NCBI RefSeq assembly: GCF_010550245.1
Contig: NZ_JAAGLU010000019.1
Coordinates: 124,001-188,000 of the forward strand
Length of the DNA: 64,000 nt
From: Streptomyces sp. SID12501
GTDB taxonomy: Bacteria; Actinomycetota; Actinomycetes; Streptomycetales; Streptomycetaceae
Reading direction: 5' to 3'
Of the stretch, positions 44,916 to 52,512 are shown in pieces. The notes under the pieces are model-generated. The model made no database searches, was not told the origin of the DNA, and was given only the letters and a program-made list of their open reading frames with translations. Made by a program: the position numbers and the translations under genes. Numbering within the stretch: the stretch's first letter is position 1; each line of letters starts with the position of its first letter.

Positions 44916-45319
44916 ACCGAAATCATCGCGAGGGCGGTTGGCGGAGCGGGGCGGGTCGCCGACAGGTCTCCTCGAACGTGAAGGCGGGCAACAACAACGT
45001 CATCCAGTCGACGACCGCGGGAGGGGACGTCAGCAACGTCAGCCAGTCGGTGTCGCCCCCGGCGGACGACACGGCGGTCGCGGAGGTCCGAGCGAGCCTC
45101 AGGGAGTTCCGGGACGTCCTGTCCCGGCTCGGCGCCGGTCAGGACCGGGACGCCGGTCTGCGCGCGGCCGACCGCATCGAAGGCGCTCTCGACAACCCCG
45201 AGGACCAGCGCGACACCATTGAGGGCGCGGCCGACACGATCGGACTCATAGGCCGGACCGTGTCGGCTCTGGCTGGCGCGGCGACCGCCGTGCAGCAGGC
45301 CGTGACGGCGCTGTTCTAA
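44912..45319 (+). CDS. Small helical protein with N-terminal NNxIQ motif
   Basis: A 135-aa protein without signal peptide. Residues 1-20 are basic (REGGWRSGAGRRQ). Residues 23-45 carry the motif AGNNNVIQSTT plus AGGDVSNVSQ, shared with the C-terminus of the upstream membrane protein. Residues 55-135 are predicted helical, with heptad-like leucines (VAEVRASLREFRDVLSRLG) and a hydrophobic last helix (IGLIGRTVSALAGAATAVQQAVTALF). The helical part has the look of Streptomyces small adaptor-like domains such as DUF5955, a weak impression. It starts at an ATGA overlap with the upstream gene. The family is not firmly recognised. Confidence 0.8.
   Translation: MNRNHREGGWRSGAGRRQVSSNVKAGNNNVIQSTTAGGDVSNVSQSVSPPADDTAVAEVRASLREFRDVLSRLGAGQDRDAGLRAADRIEGALDNPEDQRDTIEGAADTIGLIGRTVSALAGAATAVQQAVTALF
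44978..45046 (+). repeat. Shared N/Q/G motif, copy in the small protein
   Basis: Codes for residues 23-45 of the small protein, V-K-A-G-N-N-N-V-I-Q..V-S-Q. The DNA differs at many silent positions from the copy at 44757, so similarity is kept at protein level rather than from a recent duplication. Confidence 0.75.
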
Positions 45320-45338
45320 GGCCGTTCCCGCCACGCGC

Positions 45339-46394
45339 TCACCGGTCCACGACCCGGGCGAGCCGCCTGTACGAGTCCACCAGAGCCGCCCGGTCGTACG
45401 TGCTGGTGGTGACGAGTACTTCCTGCGCCCCCGTCTCCTTGACCACCGTCTCCAACTCGTGGGCCACCTCGTCCGCCGTACCGGCGAGCTGGCCTGCGAG
45501 CCCGGACTCGTAGAAACCCCGCTCCTTGGCGGTCATCGTGCGGGACTCGACCCGCTCGGCGGGCGGCAGCGGCGGGAAGGTGCCGTGCGTGCGGGAGTAC
45601 GCCATCGACCAGGCCTCCGGGACGAGGAGTCGCCGGGCTTCCGCCGGGGTGGCGGCCACCGCGACCGTCCCCGAGACGACGACGTACGGTTCGCTCGCCC
45701 AGGCCGAGGGCCGGAAACCGGCACGGTAGGTGTCGATGCCGCGCAGCATCCGCTCACGGGAGCGCAGATCGCCGATCACCATGGGCAGGCCCGCCCGGGC
45801 GGCGATCGTGGCGCCCTCGCCCATGGCGAGCACGAAGGGCGGTACGGCGAGGCCGTCGGCGGGACGGGCGTGCACCCCCGTCGGAGAGGTGCCGGCGAAC
45901 CAGCCGAGCAGCTCGTCGAGCTGGGCCGAGAAGTCGTCGGCCACGTCCTTGTCGCGGCCCAGCGCCCGGCGTACCCCGTCGGTGAAGCCGACCGAGCGGC
46001 CGAGCCCCATGTCGATCCGGCCCGGGAACAGGGACTCCAGCACCCCGAACTGCTCCGCCACGACCAGGGGTTGGTGATTCGGCAGCATGACACCGCCGGT
46101 GCCGACCCGGATCGTGCTGGTCGCGGCTGCCACCGCCGCGGCAAGCACGGTGGGCGCGGACCCGGCGACCCCGGGCACGCCGTGGTGCTCGGAGACCCAG
46201 AACCGGTGGAAGCCGAGGCGCTCGGCCTCCAGGGCCAGCGTGACCGTGTCCCGCAGGGCCTCGGCGTCCGGGCGCCCTTCCCTGGTGCGGGACCGGTCGA
46301 GCACGGAGAACCGGGTCGCGGACAGCACCGATCCCGGCACCGGCTTCGGCGCCGGTCGCCGCGACGGCTCCGGTTGATCTGCTGGGTTCGGCAT
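45339..46394 (-). CDS. LLM class flavin-dependent oxidoreductase (luciferase-like)
   Basis: A 351-aa TIM-barrel protein of the bacterial luciferase family (MsnO8-like subgroup). Typical blocks are RFWVSEHHGVPGVAGSAPTVLAAAVAAAT, RVGTGGVMLPNHQPLVVAEQFG and GRIDMGLGRS, and it ends with ETGAQEVLVTTSTYD. It should use FMN or F420 to oxidise an unknown substrate. ATG 46394 begins a Pro-rich leader (NPADQPEPSRRPAPKPVP) and the conserved part starts at about residue 30, so a later start near VLSATRFSVLD is possible. Convergent with the motif-sharing pair and divergent from the DinB gene. Confidence 0.88.
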   Translation of the reverse strand: MPNPADQPEPSRRPAPKPVPGSVLSATRFSVLDRSRTREGRPDAEALRDTVTLALEAERLGFHRFWVSEHHGVPGVAGSAPTVLAAAVAAATSTIRVGTGGVMLPNHQPLVVAEQFGVLESLFPGRIDMGLGRSVGFTDGVRRALGRDKDVADDFSAQLDELLGWFAGTSPTGVHARPADGLAVPPFVLAMGEGATIAARAGLPMVIGDLRSRERMLRGIDTYRAGFRPSAWASEPYVVVSGTVAVAATPAEARRLLVPEAWSMAYSRTHGTFPPLPPAERVESRTMTAKERGFYESGLAGQLAGTADEVAHELETVVKETGAQEVLVTTSTYDRAALVDSYRRLARVVDR

Positions 46395-46491
46395 GGCTGC
46401 TCCGCACGTCCTCGGCTGTGTCCCTGTCAGCGATCTCCTGGACGCCGGTATTCCTCGCGGCCCGCCGGGCACCTGTGGAAGGGTGCGGAAC

Positions 46492-47022
46492 ATGTCGACT
46501 ACACCGGACGGCCGTCCCATACCTCCCGCGAACGCCGACGAACGAGCCATGCTGAGCGCCTGGCTCGACTTCCACCGCGCCACCCTCGCCCTCAAGTGCA
46601 AGGGCCTCGACGACCGGCAGATCAGGCTCGCCTCGGCGGCGCCCTCGGAGATGACGCTGCTCGGGCTCGTCCAGCACCTGGCCGAGGTGGAACGGAACTG
46701 GTTCCAGCGGGTGTTCGCGGGCCTCGACATGCCCCTCGTCTACGCTGAGGGCAAGGGCGACGGTTTCACCCTCGTCCCCGGGCGCGGGCTCGACGAGGCG
46801 CTGGCCGTCTGGCGGGCCGAGGTCGCGCGGAGCAGGGAACTGGTCGCAGCCGCTGCCTCACTGGACGAGGCCGGACGTCTGTCGGAGGCGGAGGCGGCCC
46901 TGGCCGGCACCCAGGGGCTGTCGCTGCGCTGGATCATGGTGCACATGATCGAGGAGTACGCCCGCCACAACGGCCACGCCGACCTCCTGCGCGAACTCGT
47001 CGACGGGGCCACGGGGACCTGA
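46492..47022 (+). CDS. DinB/DUF664 family protein
   Basis: A 176-aa four-helix-bundle protein. Helix 1 carries the LSAWLDFHRATLALKCKGL segment, followed by LGLVQHLAEVERNWFQRVFAG (His and Glu of the usual metal site) and HMIEEYARHNGHADLLRELVDG near the end with two more His. DUF664 members in actinobacteria are often linked to mycothiol-dependent reactions; the role here is unknown. GGAAGGG lies 7 bases before the ATG. Confidence 0.9.
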   Translation: MSTTPDGRPIPPANADERAMLSAWLDFHRATLALKCKGLDDRQIRLASAAPSEMTLLGLVQHLAEVERNWFQRVFAGLDMPLVYAEGKGDGFTLVPGRGLDEALAVWRAEVARSRELVAAAASLDEAGRLSEAEAALAGTQGLSLRWIMVHMIEEYARHNGHADLLRELVDGATGT

Positions 47023-47066
47023 GCCCCGACAAGGTTCAAGTCAACCAACCAGCAAGGGGATCCAAC

Positions 47067-47552
47067 ATGTCTGCGCCACGCCTGCGGGCGACTCCGCTGC
47101 CGGGTATCGGGGTCCAGTACGACCTTGTCACGCGTGAGCAACGGCATCTGTCGGTGGTGGCCCACCGCGACGGCGGCCGTACCGTGAACCTGTACCGGGA
47201 CGACGATCCGGACTCGTGCGCCCAGTCGCTGCGGCTGACCGCGCCCGAGGCCGCCTCGCTGATCGACGCGCTGAGCCCCTCGCACCACAGCTCCAGCCTG
47301 CTGTCCACGACGCCGCTGGGGCTGGTGGCGGAGCGGGTGGAGGTGGCCGCCGGCTCGCGCTGGAACGGGCGGGTGCTCGGCGAGACGAAGATGCGGACGG
47401 AGACCGGTGCCTCCGTGGTCGCCGTGCTGCGGCGGGCCGAGGCGATCCCCTCCCCGACGCCCGCCTTCCGGCTGGCCGGCGGGGACGTCATCATCGTGAT
47501 CGGTACCCGCGAGGGCGTCGACGCCGCCGCGGCGATACTCGGACGGGAGTGA
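47067..47552 (+). CDS. Regulatory subunit of cation:proton antiporter (KhtT-like, TrkA-C)
   Basis: A 161-aa soluble protein. The N-terminal part (LPGIGVQYDLVTREQRHLSVVAHRDGGRTVNLY) is typical of KhtT-type regulators. The C-terminal TrkA-C/RCK_C domain ends TGASVVAVLRRAEAIPSPTPAFRLAGGDVIIVIGT. Such subunits gate K+(Na+)/H+ antiporters in response to nucleotides or pH. The antiporter gene begins 8 bases downstream, so the two form an operon. AGGGG lies 7 bases before the ATG. Confidence 0.88.
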   Translation: MSAPRLRATPLPGIGVQYDLVTREQRHLSVVAHRDGGRTVNLYRDDDPDSCAQSLRLTAPEAASLIDALSPSHHSSSLLSTTPLGLVAERVEVAAGSRWNGRVLGETKMRTETGASVVAVLRRAEAIPSPTPAFRLAGGDVIIVIGTREGVDAAAAILGRE

Positions 47553-47559
47553 CAGCGCC

Positions 47560-48792
47560 ATGCACTCCCAGGTCCTGCTGATCGAGTTCGGCGCCGTCAT
47601 CCTCGCTCTCGGGCTCCTCGGCCGGATGGCCGCCCGGCTGAGCTTCTCCCCGATACCTCTCTATCTGCTCGCCGGTCTCGCCTTCGGCAATGGAGGTCTG
47701 CTGCCGCTCGGCGCGAGCGAGGAGTTCATCGCCACCGGCGCCGAGATCGGCGTCATACTGCTGCTGCTGATGCTCGGCCTCGAGTACACGGCCAGCGATC
47801 TCGTCTCCAACCTCAAGTCCCACTACCCGTCCGGCCTGGTGGACTTCACCCTGAACGCCCTGCCCGGCGCCGCCGCCGCGCTGCTGCTCGGCTGGGGCCC
47901 GGTAGCCGCCGTCGTGCTCGCCGGGGTCACCTGGATCTCGTCCTCCGGTGTCATCGCCAAGGTACTGGGCGACCTGGGCCGGGTCGGCAACCGCGAAACC
48001 CCGGTGATCCTCAGCATCCTGGTCCTGGAGGACCTGGCGATGGCGGTCTACCTGCCGATCGTCACCGCACTGGTCGCAGGGGTCTCGCTCGCCGCCGGCA
48101 GTGTCACCCTGGCGATCGCCCTCGGGGCCGCCGGCCTGGTGCTGTTCGTGGCCGTCCGCTTCGGCCGGGTCATCTCCCGCTTCGTCTCCAGCGACGACCC
48201 CGAGAAGCTGCTGCTGGTCGTCCTCGGCCTGACCATCCTCGTCGCGGGCATCGCCCAGGAGCTCCAGGTGTCCGCCGCCGTCGGGGCGTTCCTCGTCGGG
48301 ATCGCGCTGTCGGGGGAGGTCGCGGAGGGCGCGCACACCCTGCTCAGCCCGCTCAGGGACCTGTTCGCGGCCATCTTCTTCGTCTTCTTCGGGCTGCACA
48401 CCGACCCGGCAAGCATCCCGCCCGTGCTGCTGCCGGCCCTTGCCCTGGCCGTCGTCACGGCCGGCACGAAGATCGCCACCGGCTACTGGGCGGCCCGCCG
48501 CGCCGGAATCTCGGTCAAGGGCCGCTGGCGGGCGGGCGGCGCGCTCGTCGCCCGCGGCGAGTTCTCCATCGTCATCGCGGGCCTCGCGGTCACCGCCGGC
48601 ATCGAGTCGGACCTCGGCCCGCTGGCCACGGCGTACGTCCTGATCCTGGTCGTCGCAGGCCCCCTCACCGCCCGCTGGACCGAGCCCCTGGCCGCCCGGG
48701 CCGGCGCGTGGCGAGCCCGGCGCGCGCGCCTCAGGACCCCGGCCACGGCCCCGCCGGACGAGGCGGTGCACCCCACGACCGTCGGAGACTGA
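47560..48792 (+). CDS. CPA2 family cation:proton antiporter (KhtU-like)
   Basis: A 410-aa membrane protein with about twelve helices. Typical regions are LLLLMLGLEYTASDL, the unwound helix pair VTWISSSGVIAKVLGD, VLEDLAMAVYLP (conserved Glu-Asp of the ion site) and ARGEFSIVIAGLAV. It lacks the C-terminal nucleotide-binding domain; the separate KhtT-like subunit encoded just upstream supplies it. It exchanges K+ or Na+ for H+ across the plasma membrane. Confidence 0.92.
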   Translation: MHSQVLLIEFGAVILALGLLGRMAARLSFSPIPLYLLAGLAFGNGGLLPLGASEEFIATGAEIGVILLLLMLGLEYTASDLVSNLKSHYPSGLVDFTLNALPGAAAALLLGWGPVAAVVLAGVTWISSSGVIAKVLGDLGRVGNRETPVILSILVLEDLAMAVYLPIVTALVAGVSLAAGSVTLAIALGAAGLVLFVAVRFGRVISRFVSSDDPEKLLLVVLGLTILVAGIAQELQVSAAVGAFLVGIALSGEVAEGAHTLLSPLRDLFAAIFFVFFGLHTDPASIPPVLLPALALAVVTAGTKIATGYWAARRAGISVKGRWRAGGALVARGEFSIVIAGLAVTAGIESDLGPLATAYVLILVVAGPLTARWTEPLAARAGAWRARRARLRTPATAPPDEAVHPTTVGD

Positions 48793-48895
48793 CGGGCGTC
48801 GCCTTCCGACCAGCCACTCACCCGTGCGGTGGGTGGCTTCGTCGTTCCGCAACTGCCGTACGCCTTGAAGGGATTGACGTGCCCTTTGCTTCCCG

Positions 48896-48937
48896 TTGAC
48901 ATTCCCCCAGGCTTCAAGTTAGGTATGCCTTACCTAA
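48896..48937 (+). promoter_or_regulatory. Promoter with overlapping iron box (DmdR/IdeR type)
   Basis: TTGACA at 48896-48901 is a perfect -35. The 19-bp iron box TTAGGTATGCCTTACCTAA (48919-48937) overlaps where the -10 would be, 17-18 bases on. It matches the palindromic DmdR/IdeR consensus with one asymmetric base pair. It lies 44 bases before the secreted-protein gene at 48981, so that gene is predicted to be repressed by iron. Confidence 0.8.
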
Positions 48938-48980
48938 GTTCTTGTCCAGGTTCCCGTTCGAGAAAGGCGCTCCTCCGATC

Positions 48981-49520
48981 ATGAGAGCTCTGCTGTCCGC
49001 CCGCACCGCCGCCCGTACCGGTCTCGCCGTCACCGCGTCCGCCGCGCTGATCCTGGGGCTCGCCACCTCGGCGTCCGCCGCCACCGCGACCCGTACCGTC
49101 GTAGACAGCGGCACCACCTACAACCTGTCGCTGACCGCGCCCGACACGGCCGCCGCGGCGGGCCAGGTCATCACCGTCACGGGCAGCGGCTACAACGCCG
49201 GCCAGGGCGTCTACGTCGGCCTGTGCGCGGTGGACGGCGACCCGGGTGTCAACAAGCCGACGCCCTGCCTCGGCGGGCAGGACGAGAGCGGTTCCACCGG
49301 CGCCTCGCACTGGATCAACAACACCTTCGGCGGCCTGTTCGCCAACAGCTCCACGTTCGGCACGGGTGGCACCTTCAGCGTGCAGATCTACGTCAAGGCC
49401 ACCCTGGACGACGGCCAGGTCTGCGGCGAGGACGTCACCTGTGCCGTCGTCACCCGCGCCGACCACTTCGACAGCAGCGACCGCAAGTACGACGTGCACG
49501 TCCCGGTCACCTTCCAGTAG
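48981..49520 (+). CDS. Secreted neocarzinostatin-fold protein, predicted iron-repressed
   Basis: A 179-aa protein with a signal peptide (RTGLAVTASAALILGLATSASA) and a beta-sandwich resembling neocarzinostatin-type apoproteins (LTAPDTAAAAGQVITVTGSGY and VYVGLCAVDG). Two cysteine pairs are likely (GLC with PCLGG; QVCGED with CAVVTR). No membrane anchor is present, so it is probably released. Its immediate upstream promoter holds an iron box. The next gene has a paralogous domain: both share PCLGG.D.SG, GGTF.V and the ending DV.VPVTF. It may bind a ligand such as heme or a siderophore, which is inferred only. Confidence 0.85.
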   Translation: MRALLSARTAARTGLAVTASAALILGLATSASAATATRTVVDSGTTYNLSLTAPDTAAAAGQVITVTGSGYNAGQGVYVGLCAVDGDPGVNKPTPCLGGQDESGSTGASHWINNTFGGLFANSSTFGTGGTFSVQIYVKATLDDGQVCGEDVTCAVVTRADHFDSSDRKYDVHVPVTFQ

Positions 49521-49611
49521 TCGCTGCCCGTAGCCGTCCGCAGTCGTCGGGCGGGGTCCGGCCGGTCGGCACCCGGCAGGGCCCCGCCCGTGGCTCGTCC
49601 CCGAGGACCCC

Positions 49612-51813
49612 ATGACCCACGCACGCCGCAGACTCCGGGCGGCGGCCTCGCTGTCCGCCGCCTCCGCCCTCTCGCTCGCCACCCTCGGCGCCGGCTCCGG
49701 CGTCCAGGCCGCCGACACGCCGAAAACGGCCCTCGGCAAAGAGGGCCAGCGGCTCACCGTCTCCGCCTCCGCCGACCTCGCGCCCGGCGGCGAGACCCTC
49801 CAGGTCACCGGAACGGGATACGACCGGAGCAAGGGCATCTACGTCGCCCTCTGCAAGGACAACGGCGACAACCGCGTCCCCAGCCCCTGCCTGGGCGGCG
49901 CCGACACCTCAGGCGACGGCGCGGCCTCCCGCTGGATCGTCCCCGAGGGCGACACCTACGAGGGCGACCTCGCCATCGCGTACGGCGACGGCGGTACCTT
50001 CGACGTGACCCTCGACATCGAGGCCGTGGGCGACGGCCTCGACTGCGCCGAGGTGCCATGCGCGATCGTCACCCGCGTCGACCACCGGGGCAGCGGCGAC
50101 CGTTCCCAGGACGTACGTGTCCCCGTCACCTTCACCGGCCAGGACCCCGCAGACGGCGGAGAGGGCGTCGACGTACCCGCCGGGACCGCTCGCTACCGGC
50201 AGGCGGCCGAGTTCACCACCACCGGCAAACCGCTCGACGTGCTCCTGCACCCCGACTCCGGGAAGCTGTACGTCGGTTCGGACAACCTCGCCGACACCGC
50301 CGACATCGACGAGCGCGGCCTGTACGTCCTCGACCCCGCCGACGGCACCGTCCGCAGCCACATCAGCCAGGCACCCGGAACGAACGGCGTCCTGCGCACC
50401 GCAGCCGCCGCACAACTCGCCGCCGCACTCCCCGGGGACGGCGTCCTCTACCGCTATCCCCTGCGCGGCATCGGCACCGCGAAGGACGGCGACCAGTCCG
50501 CGAAGGGCGTCTGGCTGACCGGCGCGACCATCACCGACCTCGGGCCCGGCACCACCGCCGACACCGTCCTGGTAGCCCAGGGCGCCACCCTCTCCGAGCT
50601 GGAGACGGCCACCGGCACCGTCCGTCGTACCCTTGCCCTGGACGGCGGACGCCGGCTCGCCGTCGACTCCGCCAGGGCCGCCGTCTGGTCCGCGGGCGCC
50701 TCCGGCGGGCAGCTGCGCCGCGTCGACACCGGCACCTTCACCGTCACGGCGACCGCCGAACTCCCGGACGCGGCCATCGGGTTCGTCGAGACCGACCCGG
50801 CCACCGGCAACGTCTGGGTGGGCGCGGGTAGTTCGGTCCTCGTCTTCGACCAGGGCGCACGACTCCTCGCGACCGTCGAGGGTACCGACGAAGCCGCGGC
50901 GGCCGCCTTCGACCCGTCGACGGGCCGTGTCTTCGTCGTCCGGCAGGACAACGGCGACACCAGCGGCGGCGGCGACAACAACGGTTCGCTCGCCGTGTAC
51001 GACACGACGACGCACGAGGTCGCGGTGGAAGCGGTGCCGCTGCCGGGCAACCACTCCCAGCTCGGCGCGGCCGCGATCACCGTCGCCGCCGGAGGTACGA
51101 CGGTCTATGTGACCAGCCCTGCCGAGGGCAAGGTCGTCAAACTGGACCAGTTCGTCTCACCCAAGGTCGTCCAGGCGCCGACGGACCAGACGGTCACGGT
51201 CGGCGACACGGTCACCCTCATCGCGCAGGCCGAGGGCACCCCGGCACCGACCGTGCGCTGGCAGGTCAGCACGGACGGGGCACAGACCTGGCAGGACGTG
51301 CCGGACGCGACCGGGACCACGTACGCCTTCACCGCCGAGGCCGGACACGACGGCCACCACTACCGCGCCGAGTTCACCAACACGGCCGGCATCACCCGCA
51401 CCACGCCCGTCATCCTCACGGTGACCGGCGAGGCGAGCACCGGAGGCGGCGACTCGGGCGGGTCGGCCGGTGGCGACACGGGCGGCGACGGTGGGACGAC
51501 CGGCGGCACCGACGGGGGCGTCGGTACCGGCGGCAGCACGACCAGCGGGACTACGACCGGTGGCAGTACGTCCGGTGGCGGGGCGACGGGCGGCAGCACG
51601 ACCGGGGGAAGTACCACGGGCGGTACCGACACCACCGGTGGCTCGGCGGCCACCGGGTCGACCACCTCCGCTTCGGGCTCCACCACCGGCGGCAGCCTCG
51701 CCGCCACCGGCGTGGGCGCCCTGGGAATGGCCACGGCAGCCGCGGCACTCACCGCGGCCGGCTGGCTCGCGTTCCGCCGCGGCCGGGGGAAGGCGACCGG
51801 CGGAACGGACTGA
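49612..51813 (+). CDS. Cell-wall anchored multidomain protein with LAATG sorting signal
   Basis: A 733-aa exported protein. Signal peptide (about 1-34), then a neocarzinostatin-like domain paralogous to the 48981 protein (about 45-185). A beta-propeller-like region with several GKLYVGSDN, GLYVLDPADG and GNVWVGAG strands follows (about 200-525). An Ig-like domain (SPKVVQAPTDQTVTVGDTVTL, about 528-610), a Gly/Ser/Thr stalk (about 612-690), LAATG at 696-700 and a hydrophobic helix plus RRGRGK tail end it. LAxTG is the sorting signal of Streptomyces class E sortases. It lies 91 bases after the iron-repressed gene and is probably in the same operon. Likely role: surface ligand capture. Confidence 0.87.
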   Translation: MTHARRRLRAAASLSAASALSLATLGAGSGVQAADTPKTALGKEGQRLTVSASADLAPGGETLQVTGTGYDRSKGIYVALCKDNGDNRVPSPCLGGADTSGDGAASRWIVPEGDTYEGDLAIAYGDGGTFDVTLDIEAVGDGLDCAEVPCAIVTRVDHRGSGDRSQDVRVPVTFTGQDPADGGEGVDVPAGTARYRQAAEFTTTGKPLDVLLHPDSGKLYVGSDNLADTADIDERGLYVLDPADGTVRSHISQAPGTNGVLRTAAAAQLAAALPGDGVLYRYPLRGIGTAKDGDQSAKGVWLTGATITDLGPGTTADTVLVAQGATLSELETATGTVRRTLALDGGRRLAVDSARAAVWSAGASGGQLRRVDTGTFTVTATAELPDAAIGFVETDPATGNVWVGAGSSVLVFDQGARLLATVEGTDEAAAAAFDPSTGRVFVVRQDNGDTSGGGDNNGSLAVYDTTTHEVAVEAVPLPGNHSQLGAAAITVAAGGTTVYVTSPAEGKVVKLDQFVSPKVVQAPTDQTVTVGDTVTLIAQAEGTPAPTVRWQVSTDGAQTWQDVPDATGTTYAFTAEAGHDGHHYRAEFTNTAGITRTTPVILTVTGEASTGGGDSGGSAGGDTGGDGGTTGGTDGGVGTGGSTTSGTTTGGSTSGGGATGGSTTGGSTTGGTDTTGGSAATGSTTSASGSTTGGSLAATGVGALGMATAAAALTAAGWLAFRRGRGKATGGTD

Positions 51814-51828
51814 CTGCCGTCCCACGTC

Positions 51829-52512
51829 TCACGAGGCCTGCGGCGGCAGGGCCCGCACCAGGCCCGACTGGTAGGCGATGACGACCAGTTGGGCCCGGTC
51901 GCGGGCGCGCAGCTTCGTCATCGCGCGGTGTACGTGGGTACGCACGGTCAGCGGGCTGACGTACAGCTTCTCCGCGATCTCGTCGTTCGACCCGCCCTCG
52001 GCGGCCAGGCACATCACCTCCCGTTCCCGGGTGGTGAGTGCCGCGAGTGCCTCTGGGGTCGCCAACTGCATTCCCGGAGCAGGGGAGTTGAGGAAGCGGG
52101 TGATGAGGGTGCGGGTCGCGTTGGGGGAGAGGAGGGACTCGCCGGAGGCCACCGTACGGATACCGGCGAGCAGTGCCTCGGCGGTGACGTCCTTGCCGAG
52201 GAAACCGCTGGCGCCGGCCCGCAGCGCCTGGGCCACGTACTCGTCCGTCTCGAACGTCGTCAGGATCAGCACACGCGTCGCGGACAGTTCCGGGTCGGCG
52301 CAGATCGCGGCGGTGGCGGCCAGTCCGTCGGTGCCGGGCATCCGGATGTCCATGAGGACCACGTCGGGAAGGTGGGTGCGGGTCGCCTCGACCGCCTCCC
52401 GGCCGTCGGTGGCCTCGCCGATCACCGTCATGTCGGCCTCGGACTCGATCAGGATCCGGAACGTCGCCCGGAGCAGGGCCTGGTCGTCGGCGAGCAGGAC
52501 GCGAATGGTCAT
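51829..52512 (-). CDS. Two-component response regulator, NarL/LuxR type
   Basis: A 227-aa regulator. The receiver domain has VLLADDQALLR, the phosphorylation Asp in DVVLMDIRMPGTDG and Lys in GFLGKDV. The C-terminal LuxR helix-turn-helix is TTREREVMCLAAEGGSNDEIAEKLYVSPLTVRTHVHRA. The start ATG overlaps the stop codon of the histidine kinase gene by ATGA, so the pair is co-translated, kinase first. Adjacent MMPL transporter and surface-protein genes are possible targets. Confidence 0.93.
   Translation of the reverse strand: MTIRVLLADDQALLRATFRILIESEADMTVIGEATDGREAVEATRTHLPDVVLMDIRMPGTDGLAATAAICADPELSATRVLILTTFETDEYVAQALRAGASGFLGKDVTAEALLAGIRTVASGESLLSPNATRTLITRFLNSPAPGMQLATPEALAALTTREREVMCLAAEGGSNDEIAEKLYVSPLTVRTHVHRAMTKLRARDRAQLVVIAYQSGLVRALPPQAS

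Noticed and set aside
51430..51690. Repetitive GGCAGCACG-type stretch resembling a tandem repeat element
   Set aside because: It codes for the Gly/Ser/Thr stalk before the LAATG signal.
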